Notes: a model not told the origin generated them from the letters alone. A DNA stretch of 40,701 bases from Gammaproteobacteria bacterium (GCA_030425195.1 JAUIAV010000029.1:1-40701), one strand, 5' to 3'; shown: positions 8,039-16,257, counted from the stretch's first letter. Made by a program: numbers and translations.

Positions 8039-9469
8039 TCAGCTGATGGCCGGCGGAGTCTCGTCCACGGTCGCCCGGTTCTCCAGCGCCCGGCCGATCG
8101 CAAACACCAGAAAGCCGATCAGAATACCCCCCATGCCTTCGTAGTAAGCCGAGAGTGCATCGACTTCCGTCCAGAGGTAAACCGTTGCGACACCGGCGGT
8201 CATCATGACGAGAGACAGGCGTTCCGACGGCCGATGACCCAGCGCCAGCACCGTGAGGAGCGGTCCGAAACAGGCAGCGAGTACTGCCCAGGAAGAGATG
8301 ACCAGCTCGAAAACGCTGCGGGAATCCGTCAGCGCCAGCCACAGAGCGAAAACGGCGACCAGCACGGTGCTGATCTTGGCGACCCACACGTTGTGCGGCA
8401 GCTCCGCGAGGTCTTCCGATAGAGATCCGGCACAGCTCAGAATCAGAGAGTCCGCCGTGGACATGGTGGCCGCAAAGATGCCGGCCAGAATGAGGCCGAC
8501 CACCACCGGCGGGAGCAGAGTCATGGCGATGGTAGGCAGGGCCAGCTCCGGGTCGAAGTTCGCGGTCTCCGGAATCAGAACCCTGGATAGAAGCGCCACC
8601 GCGTTGGCCAGAAAATAGAAGGCTGCAAACCAGAGATAATAGTAGAGACGAGCACGGTTGATGAGACCGGGGTCCTCGATGGCCATGAAACGGATCATGA
8701 TGTGCGGCTGACCGATCACACTGAACCCGGCGAACAGCCAGCCCACCACGAACAGCACAGGCCCCCAGAAGGCGCCGAGAGAGAGGCTGTCCGGAAACAG
8801 CTGCATGTAATCCGGTGAGACGGCGCCGAGCGCCTGCCAGGAAGCAGCCAGCCCGCCGAGGCTGGCTACCGCGGCGATGAGCAGAACGGTCATGGCCGTG
8901 ATCATCACGATGGCCTGAGCCGCATCCGTCCAGATGCTGGCGCGTATCCCGCCGGCCAGACAGTAGACGAGCACGATGCCCGCACCGATCATCGCGCCTG
9001 TTTCCAGCGGCCAGTCGAAGAGTACGTGCAGCGCCTTGCTGCCTGCGGTGAACTGAGCCGCCGCGTAAGTACCCAGGAAGATTACGGTAACCAGGGCGCC
9101 GAGCCGACGCACCCACTTCTGAGAGGTGCCGTGCCATGCGGCCAGCACTCCGGGATAGGTATCACCTGCGCCTCTCCGCGAGGCCTCACGGAGACGGCGA
9201 TGCACGACCCGGGAGGCCAGCAGATCGCCGACGATCCACCCGAACATCAGCCAGGACGCGGGAAGCCCTGTCACATAGGTGTAGCCGATTACGCCGATGA
9301 ACATGTAGCCGCTGTTGTTCGTCGCGATAGCGGACAGGCCTACGAGCCAGGGGCTCACGTTCTGATCGGCCAGCAGATAGCTGCGCCGATCCGGCCGGGC
9401 CAGCCGGTGTGACAGGACACCGATCACCACGAATCCCGCGAGAAACAGCAGAAAGCTGGCGGCGATCAT
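8039..9469 (-). CDS. Sodium:solute symporter (SSS family), end of ectoine operon
   Basis: A 476-residue integral membrane protein of the SSS family, with about 13 helices. The N-terminal region (Ser-Tyr-Leu-Leu-Ala-Asp-Gln-Asn-Val-Ser-Pro-Trp-Leu-Val-Gly-Leu-Ser-Ala) corresponds to the conserved helix 1-2 loop of PutP-type proteins, and Gly-Gly-Ile-Arg-Ala-Ser-Ile-Trp-Thr-Asp-Ala-Ala-Gln near residue 175 is the family signature in helix 5. It overlaps the aspartokinase stop by four bases (ATGA), so it is co-translated with the ectoine genes. Na+-coupled uptake of ectoine, hydroxyectoine or another compatible solute or its precursor is the likely role; proline uptake remains possible. Confidence 0.9.
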   Translation of the reverse strand: MIAASFLLFLAGFVVIGVLSHRLARPDRRSYLLADQNVSPWLVGLSAIATNNSGYMFIGVIGYTYVTGLPASWLMFGWIVGDLLASRVVHRRLREASRRGAGDTYPGVLAAWHGTSQKWVRRLGALVTVIFLGTYAAAQFTAGSKALHVLFDWPLETGAMIGAGIVLVYCLAGGIRASIWTDAAQAIVMITAMTVLLIAAVASLGGLAASWQALGAVSPDYMQLFPDSLSLGAFWGPVLFVVGWLFAGFSVIGQPHIMIRFMAIEDPGLINRARLYYYLWFAAFYFLANAVALLSRVLIPETANFDPELALPTIAMTLLPPVVVGLILAGIFAATMSTADSLILSCAGSLSEDLAELPHNVWVAKISTVLVAVFALWLALTDSRSVFELVISSWAVLAACFGPLLTVLALGHRPSERLSLVMMTAGVATVYLWTEVDALSAYYEGMGGILIGFLVFAIGRALENRATVDETPPAIS

Positions 9470-10899
9470 GCGGCAGCGTTGATCAGTTTTCTTTCGTCGA
9501 TGATCGAGTCGTGAAGCGCCTGCACGGCCCGTTCATAGTCCTCCTCCACCACCACGAAGCGGACATCCACGCCACGCAGAGGCTGGGATGCAGACAGAAT
9601 CGGGATGGCCGCATCGCCAAGGGCAGTGGCACAGCGTGCCAGGAGCCCGGGCATGTCCAGGTCCGTGCCAACGGCACAGACGAAGGCCACCTTCTTGGTT
9701 TCCACGGCAGCGTCCGGAAACCGCTTTGCCAGTTCGTCCGTCAGCCTTCGGACGGTACGCAGATTGGTGGAGAGGAAGTGGGTGACCGAATTCGCGTTCA
9801 CATCCTTGCCGATGGAGCGGACCCGGAATCTGTCGAGCACGTCGATGATCGAACGCTCTCTCGTCATCAGTTCGCCCGTCATCTCCTGATCGAAGACCTC
9901 GACCGCCATCAGTCCCCGACGGCCTGCGATGATCTCCACACGGGGATTGTCGCTGCGGTATTCGGAGTCGATCAGCGTGCCCGCATGATCCGGCTCGAAC
10001 GCGTGCTTCACCCTCAGGGGAATGCCCCGCTTGCGGAGCACGCTGGCCGCGTTCGGGTGTATGGCCTCCATGCCCAGATTCGCCAGCTGATCGGCCACGT
10101 CGTAGTTGGTCCGGCCGATGGGAGCACTCTTGTGCACTCCGACGATTCTCGGATCCGCGCTGGAGAGATGGTATTCCTTGTGGATGATCGCCTCTTCCGG
10201 ATCGAACCGGGCTGCGATGTGGCTCATGACGATCTCCGTGTAGCCCCGCGCATAGCGCTTGACCAGCCCTTCGCCGCACTGAGCGTAGCCGGTGACGATC
10301 GGCAGCTCCTGCCCGAAGTCGATACCGGCCAGACCTTTCGCCAGGCGCGCCTCCAGCGACAGAACACGATCGTCCCGCCAGCCGGTAAGGTCAACGAAAC
10401 GCGCATTCACACCACGATCGCGTAGCAGCATGGCCGCGTTGAACGCGCTGTGTGCCTCCCCCATGGAGCTCAGCAGTTCCCGGACCCGGTCCAGGTACGC
10501 ATCCAGCTCGAACGAGCCGAAGCTGCAGATTCTCTGGACGTCCGCCAGGCACTGGCGTGCATCTTCAATCCGATCTTCAACGAACGCATCGGCACGCGTA
10601 CTGAGCGAAGCGTCGTCGAAAAACCCGGCATTGATCTCCTTCATCCGGGAGCCGACATCCGTCAGACGGTCCTGCCACTCGTCTGCATAGTCGCCTTCGC
10701 TGAAAAGACCAAACACCCCCGGCTCGCCGGAATGCTTGTGCTCGAGCAGCAGATCCGTCATGCCACCGAACGCAGACACCACGAACAGGCGCCCGTAGCT
10801 CGGTTTCCCGTCGTCCAGAAACAGGTTGTCGATGAGTTCGGGGAATCTCGACATGGAGGTTCCACCGATCTTTTCCACGGTTTTCAGAGTCATCCTCAT
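9466..10899 (-). CDS. ask: Aspartate kinase, ectoine-pathway type
   Basis: This 477-residue enzyme phosphorylates aspartate, the first step toward the aspartate semialdehyde used by EctB. The N-terminal amino-acid kinase domain begins Val-Glu-Lys-Ile-Gly-Gly-Thr-Ser-Met (residues 8-16), a variant of the usual Lys-Phe-Gly-Gly-Thr-Ser. The middle contains Gly-Tyr-Ala-Gln-Cys-Gly-Glu-Gly-Leu and Pro-Arg-Ile-Val-Gly. The last 150 residues form tandem ACT-like regions. Location inside an ect operon and the divergent glycine loop fit the specialised ask_ect group, known in some bacteria to supply ectoine precursor with relaxed feedback inhibition. It overlaps ectD by four bases at its start and the symporter by four at its end. 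Confidence 0.93.
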   Translation of the reverse strand: MRMTLKTVEKIGGTSMSRFPELIDNLFLDDGKPSYGRLFVVSAFGGMTDLLLEHKHSGEPGVFGLFSEGDYADEWQDRLTDVGSRMKEINAGFFDDASLSTRADAFVEDRIEDARQCLADVQRICSFGSFELDAYLDRVRELLSSMGEAHSAFNAAMLLRDRGVNARFVDLTGWRDDRVLSLEARLAKGLAGIDFGQELPIVTGYAQCGEGLVKRYARGYTEIVMSHIAARFDPEEAIIHKEYHLSSADPRIVGVHKSAPIGRTNYDVADQLANLGMEAIHPNAASVLRKRGIPLRVKHAFEPDHAGTLIDSEYRSDNPRVEIIAGRRGLMAVEVFDQEMTGELMTRERSIIDVLDRFRVRSIGKDVNANSVTHFLSTNLRTVRRLTDELAKRFPDAAVETKKVAFVCAVGTDLDMPGLLARCATALGDAAIPILSASQPLRGVDVRFVVVEEDYERAVQALHDSIIDERKLINAAA

Positions 10900-11786
10900 T
10901 TCCTCGGCAGGGGTTGCACCCGGTTTCGGGCAGCGATGAATTCCGGACGGGGCCGGGGGGCCGCGAACGGTTCCCCGATCCGGTTGGACATGGCGTTATA
11001 GACGATGAACAGATTCGTTCGCGGAAACGGGGTGAGATTGCCGGCGGATGCATGCATGGTGTTGCAGTCGAAGGCGATGACCGAACCCGCCGCCCCGGTT
11101 GGCGCTTTGATACCCCGCCGGCTCGCCATCCTCGTCAGGCTTTCCTGATCCGGCGTTCCGATTTCCTGCTTCACCAGTGACCGGCGGAAATGCTCGGGCG
11201 GCGTCTCACCCGGACAGCCGACGAACGTCGCATGGGAGCCGGGAATGAGCATGAGCGGCCCGTTGGTGGCAAGGGATGGCGTCAGACACAGGGAGACACT
11301 CAACGCCCGCATTCTGGGCATGCCATCTTCCGCATGCCAGGTTTCGAAGTCGCTGTGCCAGTAGAATTCGCGACCTGAAAACGCCGGCTTGTAGTTGAGC
11401 CGGGACTGATGCACGTATACCTCATCGCCCAGAATGTCGCTGGCAAGCGTGAGAATCCGCGGGTCTTCGGCAACGGCGCGGAACAGCGCCGAGTTGTCGT
11501 GCACGGCGAAGATGGACCGGACTGCACCGCTGTCACGCTCAAAGAAGGCGGTTTCGTCCGCGTTCGACTCAGCCTGCGCCTTCAGGCGCTCGGCTTCTCT
11601 GAGCAGCCTGGTCGTTTCCGCCTCGTGGAAAAGCCCGGGAAGAAACAGATACCCGTCCCGTTCGAATCGACGCAGACGAACCGTCGTGTCGTGAGAAAGT
11701 CCGTCGCGATCTTCGTTGTGCACCACCGGATCCTGACGCTCGAGCCGTTGGATCTTCTCACCCCGGGTCGGATAGAGATCCTGCAT
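10896..11786 (-). CDS. ectD: Ectoine hydroxylase
   Basis: A 296-residue non-heme iron, 2-oxoglutarate-dependent dioxygenase that converts ectoine to 5-hydroxyectoine in the cytosol. The iron triad is visible: His144 and Asp146 in Tyr-Trp-His-Ser-Asp-Phe-Glu-Thr-Trp-His, and His245 in Asn-Thr-Met-His-Ala-Ser-Ala-Gly-Asn. Arg-x-x-Leu-Phe-Ile-Val-Tyr-Asn-Ala follows, as in the EctD cofactor and substrate site. The N-terminal Phe-Glu-Arg-Asp-Gly-Tyr-Leu-Phe-Leu-Pro-Gly is typical of PhyH-family enzymes. Length matches EctD (about 300). It begins two bases after the ectC stop and overlaps ask by four bases. EctD uses oxygen, so the host lives at least partly with oxygen. Confidence 0.97.
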   Translation of the reverse strand: MQDLYPTRGEKIQRLERQDPVVHNEDRDGLSHDTTVRLRRFERDGYLFLPGLFHEAETTRLLREAERLKAQAESNADETAFFERDSGAVRSIFAVHDNSALFRAVAEDPRILTLASDILGDEVYVHQSRLNYKPAFSGREFYWHSDFETWHAEDGMPRMRALSVSLCLTPSLATNGPLMLIPGSHATFVGCPGETPPEHFRRSLVKQEIGTPDQESLTRMASRRGIKAPTGAAGSVIAFDCNTMHASAGNLTPFPRTNLFIVYNAMSNRIGEPFAAPRPRPEFIAARNRVQPLPRK

Positions 11787-11788
11787 GA

Positions 11789-12193
11789 TCAGGCCTCCGC
11801 GCTGATCTCTTCCGCATCCAGCGCATAGGCACCGTCGCCGTCGTGAACCTCCTTGCCGTTCAGCGGCGGATTGAACACGCAGGCGAAGGTGAGATCGCTT
11901 ACTGCGGTCAGCACGTGCCGATCGTTTTTGTCGAGCGCATAGATCACGCCCGGCTCAATCGCGTGCTTTACGCCGGTCTCGAGGTCTTCGAGGCTTCCCC
12001 GTCCGGACAGGCAGAACACGGCCTCCAGGTGGTTTTTGTACCACATCTCGTTCCGGGTGCCGGCGTAGATGGTGGTCACGTGGAAGGAGAATCCCATGCC
12101 GTCGGATTTGAGCAGCATGCGAACGCTCTCCCAGTTGTCTGTCACCACCCTTCTTTCGGTGGCGCGCGCGTCTTCGAGCGTACGTACGATCAT
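11789..12193 (-). CDS. ectC: L-ectoine synthase
   Basis: The 134-residue cupin closes N-gamma-acetyl-diaminobutyrate to ectoine by water elimination. It starts Met-Ile-Val-Arg-Thr-Leu-Glu-Asp, as EctC proteins do, and contains the cupin core [16 protein letters not shown], then Tyr-Ala-Leu-Asp-Lys-Asn-Asp-Arg-His. Cys-Val-Phe-Asn-Pro-Pro-Leu closes the barrel. ATG 12193 lies one base after the ectB stop and is preceded by GGAGGG inside ectB. The frame extends 25 codons further upstream but those overlap ectB and do not resemble EctC. The acidic C-terminal tail (Asp-Gly-Asp-Gly, Glu-Glu) suits a salt-adapted cytoplasm. Confidence 0.97.
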   Translation of the reverse strand: MIVRTLEDARATERRVVTDNWESVRMLLKSDGMGFSFHVTTIYAGTRNEMWYKNHLEAVFCLSGRGSLEDLETGVKHAIEPGVIYALDKNDRHVLTAVSDLTFACVFNPPLNGKEVHDGDGAYALDAEEISAEA

Positions 12194-12194
12194 C

Positions 12195-13466
12195 TCAGGA
12201 TGCCCTCCGGATCTGCTTACCGAGAATTTCCAGCGCTGAGTGCTGAAGGATGTCGAGCCCGTCTCCAAGCTCCTGCTCGCTGATGATCAGCGGACACAGA
12301 CACTTGACCACCTGCCCTTCCGAACCGCTGGTCTCGATCACCAGACCACGTCCGAAGCAGGCCCGGGCAATGGCGGTGGCCGTCTCTCCATCCGGACAGC
12401 TCAGCCCCTGCATCAGTCCTCTGCCCTTGCGCTCCAGCGCGCCGGAGGAACGGGCAGCGATGGATTCGAGGCCATCGAGGAGCTGGACGGATCTGGCTTT
12501 CACATCGGCCGCGAAGGCGTCGTCTGACCAGAACGTCTCGAGTGCTCTGGTCGCGGTGACGAATGCGTGGTTGTTCCCACGGAAGGTGCCGTTGTGCTCT
12601 CCCGGTTTCCACTGATCCAGCTCCGGCCGGAACAGCGTCACCGCCAGTGGCAGTCCGTAGCCGGAGAGAGACTTGGACAATGTGACGATGTCCGGTCGGA
12701 TGTCCGCCGGTTCGAAGCTGAAAAATGTCCCGGTCCTGCCGCATCCCGCCTGGATGTCGTCGACGATCAGAAGGATGTCTCTACGTTTGCAGATGCGGTG
12801 GATCTCGCGCAGCCAGCGCATGCTGGCAGCATTCAGGCCACCCTCACCCTGCACCGTCTCGACGATGACGGCAGCCGGCCTGTCGACGCCGCTGGACGGA
12901 TCGTCGATCATCTTTTCAAGAATGACAGCCGAATCCACTTCCTCACCCAGGTAGCCATCGAAGGGCATCGGCGTCACGCCGGAGAGCGGCATCCCGGCCG
13001 CATCCCGGTGATGTGAGTTACCCGTAGCCGCCATGGCGCCCAGCGAGACGCCGTGAAACCCGTTGGTGAAGGCAATGACGTTATGGCGCCCCGTGATGTT
13101 CCGTGCGAGCTTCAACGCGGCTTCAACCGCGTTGGTACCGGTGGGACCGGTGAACTGAACGGTGTATTCGAGCCCGCGAGGCTCGAATACATGCGTCTGC
13201 AGCGCCTGGAGAAACCGCTCTTTCGCCACGGTGTGCATGTCGAGCCCGTGGGTGATGCCATTGCTCGAAATGTAGTCGAGCAGAGCCTGCTTCAGGATCG
13301 GATGATTGTGTCCGTAGTTGAGCGTGCCGGCACCGGCGAGAAAGTCCAGGTACTGCCGCCCGTCCGTATCGTACAGGTATGCGCCTTCTGCCTGATCGAA
13401 AACGACCGGGAACGATCGGGCGTAGCTCTGTACGTCTGATTCCAGTTCTTCAAATATGTCCGCCAC
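12195..13466 (-). CDS. ectB: Diaminobutyrate-2-oxoglutarate aminotransferase
   Basis: The 423-residue PLP enzyme makes L-2,4-diaminobutyrate from aspartate semialdehyde and glutamate, the committed step to ectoine. It is a class III aminotransferase: Tyr-Leu-Asp-Phe-Leu-Ala-Gly-Ala-Gly near residue 40, [10 protein letters not shown] near 105, [13 protein letters not shown] near 235, and Leu-Ser-Lys-Ser-Leu-Ser-Gly with Schiff-base Lys265. The Phe-Glu-x-Leu-Glu-Ser-x-Val N-terminus is characteristic of EctB. The start is GTG 13466 behind AAGGAGG. It follows ectA after an unusual 136-bp spacer with direct repeats; ectC starts one base after its stop. Confidence 0.97.
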   Translation of the reverse strand: MADIFEELESDVQSYARSFPVVFDQAEGAYLYDTDGRQYLDFLAGAGTLNYGHNHPILKQALLDYISSNGITHGLDMHTVAKERFLQALQTHVFEPRGLEYTVQFTGPTGTNAVEAALKLARNITGRHNVIAFTNGFHGVSLGAMAATGNSHHRDAAGMPLSGVTPMPFDGYLGEEVDSAVILEKMIDDPSSGVDRPAAVIVETVQGEGGLNAASMRWLREIHRICKRRDILLIVDDIQAGCGRTGTFFSFEPADIRPDIVTLSKSLSGYGLPLAVTLFRPELDQWKPGEHNGTFRGNNHAFVTATRALETFWSDDAFAADVKARSVQLLDGLESIAARSSGALERKGRGLMQGLSCPDGETATAIARACFGRGLVIETSGSEGQVVKCLCPLIISEQELGDGLDILQHSALEILGKQIRRAS

Positions 13467-13486
13467 GAGGCGATCCTCCTTCAGTT

Positions 13487-13524
13487 AGATTCGATTTGTA
13501 GATAGATTCGATTTGGATTCGATA
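13487..13524. repeat. Direct repeats in the ectA-ectB spacer
   Basis: Two exact 13-base copies (TAGATTCGATTTG) lie at 13487-13499 and 13504-13516, followed by a partial third copy (ATTCGAT, 13518-13524). The first two start 17 bases apart. They sit just upstream of the ectB Shine-Dalgarno, on the transcribed strand as CAAATCGAATCTA. They could bind a regulator of an internal promoter, shape the leader of an ectB transcript, or be a neutral duplication. Confidence 0.7.
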
Positions 13525-13602
13525 AGGATCCGGATTTCCGGCATCGATCGGCTGCCCGTCTGAAACAGAGACCCCGCGACGTGCCACTCCGGTATGCGAA
13601 GC

Positions 13603-14106
13603 CTAGTGCTCCGCAGAAATCTGCCCCGGGTCGAACGGACCGATGCGGAACAGAACTTCGTCCTCATGCTGGCTTTCGAAATGCGGCTCACTGGCAAAAA
13701 CCACTTCCTCGGCGATCGGCGCCTCCAGTTCTGCCGCCAGACGCTTGAACATCTTCCTCGAGGGGACGTTGCTCGGAGTGACCGTGGTCTCGACGTAGCG
13801 GATGTCGTCATCCGAGTGCACGAGCGCCTCCAGCATCAGATTGCCGAGCCCGCCGCCACGGGCATCCGGACTCACTGCCACCTGCCAGACGAACAGCACC
13901 TCCGGCTGATCCGGGCGCCGGTAGCCGGTGACGAAGCCGACGAGCTCGCCCGCCCTTTCGGCAACGATGCTGCTGTCGCTGAAGTGACTCGCCTGGAGCA
14001 GGTTGCAGTAGCGGGAGTTCACATCCAGCGGCGGGCAGCGCCGGACCATGTGATACATGTCGACGCCGTCCTCCGTGACGGGTCTGCGAAGACTGATGTT
14101 ATTCAT
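13603..14106 (-). CDS. ectA: Diaminobutyrate acetyltransferase
   Basis: A 167-residue GNAT-fold enzyme that acetylates the gamma-amino group of L-2,4-diaminobutyrate. It begins with Leu-Arg-Arg-Pro-Val-Thr-Glu-Asp-Gly and Pro-Leu-Asp-Val-Asn-Ser-Arg-Tyr-Cys-Asn-Leu-Leu, a strong EctA signature. The GNAT acetyl-CoA loop is seen in Val-Ala-Val-Ser-Pro-Asp-Ala-Arg-Gly-Gly-Gly-Leu-Gly, and Glu-Thr-Thr-Val-Thr-Pro-Ser-Asn follows. The C-terminal tail is acidic. It is the first gene of the cluster, with an AT-rich promoter region upstream and no good Shine-Dalgarno. No MarR-type ectR gene adjoins it. Confidence 0.96.
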   Translation of the reverse strand: MNNISLRRPVTEDGVDMYHMVRRCPPLDVNSRYCNLLQASHFSDSSIVAERAGELVGFVTGYRRPDQPEVLFVWQVAVSPDARGGGLGNLMLEALVHSDDDIRYVETTVTPSNVPSRKMFKRLAAELEAPIAEEVVFASEPHFESQHEDEVLFRIGPFDPGQISAEH

Positions 14107-14445
14107 ACAACTCTATGCTTTCAGGCCGCGCAATATATAGATCTCTATGGTTATATCAACCGTATATCTCATTTTTATAGCGATTAAGTGATGGTTTTCC
14201 CTGTCTTTCTGCCTAGCTCGACCGTTTTTCATATATTCAATTCTTATTATTAATACCTGTCGCCGAGCGGTGTTTTCGGGCCGGCGCGACCCTCGAGCTC
14301 TGTACAAATTACAAAACCTCCTGTAATCCCTGCCTGATCCAGCTGAGATCCGGCCCGTCAGACCGCTCTGACAGGCCCGGCATGGTGCCTGCATGGCTTA
14401 CGGGGAAGACGGACGACATGTACCAACTTCCCAAGGAGCCCGAAC
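14107..14445. other. Divergent intergenic region ectA / universal stress gene with an inverted repeat
   Basis: This 339-bp region separates two divergent stress operons and holds no convincing gene. Its left part is the AT-rich ectA promoter region. Its right part carries a perfect 6-bp inverted repeat (GTCAGA at 14357-14362, TCTGAC at 14367-14372, 4-base loop), about 75 bases before the plus-strand start. Possible roles are an operator or a leader hairpin. No run of T follows, so it is not a typical terminator. Confidence 0.45.
14132..14159 (-). promoter_or_regulatory. Putative sigma-70-like promoter of ectA
   Basis: On the minus strand TTGATA (complement of 14154-14159) and TATATT (complement of 14132-14137) are separated by 16 bases, 26 bases before ATG 14106. 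The stretch to about 14270 is strikingly AT-rich against its surroundings. The implied leader is about 20 bases. Ectoine promoters in other bacteria respond to salt through sigma-70 and sigma-S type elements; only the hexamers are seen here. Confidence 0.5.
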
Positions 14446-15435
14446 ATGAACATCAACCGCATTCTCGTAGTGCTCGACAGCGACAGGAACGACTGGACTG
14501 TCGACGACCCCGTCATCCGACGCGCGACGGATCTGGCCCAGAAAACCAGCGCGGCGCTGATCCTGCTGAGGGTCGCGTATGAAAGCTCGCTCAGATACGG
14601 CGCCTTTGCGACGGGAGAAGAAGTGGATGCCGGTCGCCTCAGCCTGCTGGCCGATTGCCGGGAGAATCAGAGCCGATTGAAGGAGGCGATCGAAGCAACC
14701 TCTGCGCTGGCCGTCAGCACCGAAACCCTGTGGGGTGCCGATGACAGTGACTGTATTCTGCGAACCGCAGACGCCAGAGGTGTGGATCTGATCATGAAGG
14801 CCAGCGGAGACCATGCCTATTTCGTAGGCCTGCTGCCCAATACTGACTGGGATCTGCTCCGCGGCGCCCGGGTGCCGGTCTGGTTCGTGTCAGCGGATGC
14901 CGATAGAAGCCCTCACGCCGGCATCATCGCGGCGATCGAGCAGTCCTATGAGGACGTGGAAACGGCTGAGGACTTCCGTCTGGATCACGAAGCATTCGAC
15001 ACGGCCAAGCAGCTGTCCGACCGCTACACCTCACCGCTCTATGCGGTTCACGCCTACCGGCTGCCGCGGATGCTGCCTGGATTCGAGGGTTATGTGCCGG
15101 CCATCGGCTCCGTCAGCCCGGCCGCACCACCCGCGGTCGACGCACAGACCCGCTCTGAAGTCGCGCATCGGCACGGCCGGGTTGTCCAGGATTTCATCGA
15201 CGAGCATGGCTTCCCCATCGATGACCTCATTCTGGAAGAAGGTCCTGCCGACCTGGTGCTCTCCCACGCTGCAGAAACGAAAGCAGCGGGCCTGATCGTC
15301 ATGGGCTCGAGCAGTCGATCCTGGTGGGACCATCTGCGCGGACGCGCAAGCGCCGAGCCCACACTGTCCAATGCGGGATGCGACGTTCTGTTCGTCACAG
15401 CACCGGAAACAGCGGTGGAACGGGCGGCCGCATGA
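14446..15435 (+). CDS. Tandem-domain universal stress protein (UspE-like)
   Basis: The 329-residue protein holds two Usp folds, at about 1-150 and 155-320. The first begins Ile-Leu-Val-Val-Leu-Asp; the second ends with Gly-Leu-Ile-Val-Met-Gly-Ser-Ser-Ser followed by Cys-Asp-Val-Leu-Phe-Val. The nucleotide-binding Gly-x2-Gly-x9-Gly-Ser/Thr pattern is not canonical in either half, as in UspE-type proteins, so ATP binding is doubtful. Such proteins promote survival under starvation, oxidative or membrane stress. It has an AAGGAG Shine-Dalgarno, and its stop overlaps the HiPIP start (ATGA), so the two are translationally coupled. Confidence 0.9.
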   Translation: MNINRILVVLDSDRNDWTVDDPVIRRATDLAQKTSAALILLRVAYESSLRYGAFATGEEVDAGRLSLLADCRENQSRLKEAIEATSALAVSTETLWGADDSDCILRTADARGVDLIMKASGDHAYFVGLLPNTDWDLLRGARVPVWFVSADADRSPHAGIIAAIEQSYEDVETAEDFRLDHEAFDTAKQLSDRYTSPLYAVHAYRLPRMLPGFEGYVPAIGSVSPAAPPAVDAQTRSEVAHRHGRVVQDFIDEHGFPIDDLILEEGPADLVLSHAAETKAAGLIVMGSSSRSWWDHLRGRASAEPTLSNAGCDVLFVTAPETAVERAAA

Positions 15436-15752
15436 ACAGGAGACGATTCACTCGGGCGAGCGTCGTTGCCGGAATAGGCGCCTGTGGGCTCATTCCGACC
15501 AGGGCCCTTCGGGCTGCCGGCGGTGAAGGATCTCTGCAGGCGTTGACCCGCAGCCATCCGCCGGCTGAGGCACTCAAATACGTGGACGATGCTTCGGATG
15601 CAGACGCTTCGGTTTATCCGGCGGATACTGCTCAGAACTGCGCGAACTGCCGGCACTACCAGGGTGGCGATGCACCCGAGGGTGGCTGCGCACTGTACCA
15701 GGGCTTCAGCGTGCAGGCGTCCGGCTGGTGCACGGGCTGGGTCGCACGCTGA
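15432..15752 (+). CDS. High-potential iron-sulfur protein with Tat signal
   Basis: A 106-residue periplasmic electron carrier with one [4Fe-4S] cluster. Residues 1-29 are a twin-arginine signal (Arg-Arg-Arg-Phe-Thr, then a hydrophobic stretch and Ala-Leu-Arg-Ala-Ala). The mature part contains the four HiPIP cysteines, Cys70, Cys73, Cys86 and Cys100, in the family arrangement Cys-x2-Cys, Gly-Gly-Cys-Ala-Leu-Tyr and Gly-Trp-Cys-Thr-Gly-Trp. HiPIPs carry electrons between the cytochrome bc1 complex and terminal oxidases or photosynthetic centres. ATG 15432 overlaps the Usp stop by four bases; the frame upstream of it is not part of the gene. Confidence 0.95.
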   Translation: MNRRRFTRASVVAGIGACGLIPTRALRAAGGEGSLQALTRSHPPAEALKYVDDASDADASVYPADTAQNCANCRHYQGGDAPEGGCALYQGFSVQASGWCTGWVAR

Positions 15753-15784
15753 GCTCGCACCAAACCACATCAGGAGAACTGAAC

Positions 15785-15997
15785 ATGTCAGATCACATCT
15801 ACAAGACCATCGAGATCACCGGTTCCAGCAAACAGTCCATCGAGGACGCGGCGGGCAAGGCGCTCAAGCGCACGGGCGAAAGCCTGCACAGCCTCCGCTG
15901 GTTCGAGGTCACCGAGATCCGAGGACATGTGGAAGACGGTGACATCGATCACTGGCAGGTAACCGTGAAAATCGGCTTCACGCTGGACGAAAAATGA
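15785..15997 (+). CDS. Dodecin flavin-binding protein
   Basis: A 70-residue dodecin, a dodecameric cytosolic protein that stores and shields riboflavin, FMN or FAD. The fold begins [10 protein letters not shown] and has the helix Ser-Ile-Glu-Asp-Ala-Ala. Trp39 (Leu-Arg-Trp-Phe-Glu-Val) is the flavin-stacking tryptophan, and Gln58 in Trp-Gln-Val-Thr-Val-Lys-Ile-Gly-Phe matches the flavin hydrogen-bonding glutamine. The start ATG 15785 has GGAGAA upstream. It follows the HiPIP gene by 32 bases and likely shares its transcript. Confidence 0.95.
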   Translation: MSDHIYKTIEITGSSKQSIEDAAGKALKRTGESLHSLRWFEVTEIRGHVEDGDIDHWQVTVKIGFTLDEK

Positions 15998-16092
15998 CAC
16001 CGCAAGCCAGCTACGACATGCGGAGACTCACCTGGCTGCTGGTCTGTGGGTTGGCTGCGACGAACTCGGGCCAGACGCTCGCGGGGAGGTGA
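15994..16092 (+). CDS. Possible 32-residue secreted or membrane peptide overlapping dodecin stop
   Basis: ATG 15994 overlaps the dodecin stop (ATGA) and opens 32 codons to TGA 16090-16092. The product has a [14 protein letters not shown] core that looks like a signal peptide or short lipoprotein leader, then stops after ten polar residues. It may be a real microprotein coupled to dodecin, the front of a truncated exported protein, or chance. I cannot assign a function. Confidence 0.3.
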   Translation: MTPQASYDMRRLTWLLVCGLAATNSGQTLAGR

Positions 16093-16185
16093 GCACGACT
16101 GCGCTCCAGCTATCCAGTACGGATCAGGCCGAAGACGACGACGTCTTCGCCTGCCGGCTCAACGTATGAGGACCGTACAACACAT

Positions 16186-16223
16186 GAGAACTATTTGCAT
16201 TTAGATTTGCGGCGTTTACACTC
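16186..16223 (+). promoter_or_regulatory. Fur-box-like site overlapping a putative promoter of the porin cassette
   Basis: The 19 bases at 16186-16204 begin GAGAACTATTTGCATTTAG and resemble gammaproteobacterial Fur boxes read as three hexamers, with 10 of 19 bases equal to the classical consensus. Within it, TTGCAT (16195-16200) could serve as -35, with TACACT (16217-16222) as -10 at 16-base spacing. The porin start follows at 16258. Iron repression of the downstream genes would fit their content but is inferred. Confidence 0.45.
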
Positions 16224-16257
16224 CGTTTTCTCTTCATCCTACGCAACGGAGACGCCC

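Noticed and set aside
7722-9137. 471-codon frame overlapping the symporter and bactofilin genes
   Set aside because: Arg/Gly/His-rich shadow in another frame of two well-supported genes.
13487-13524. CRISPR-like or transposon-end repeat before ectB
   Set aside because: Only two full copies, too short and too close together, with no target duplication or transposase.
14113-14394. 93-codon minus-strand frame upstream of ectA
   Set aside because: It spans the AT-rich promoter block, has no ribosome site and no familiar sequence.
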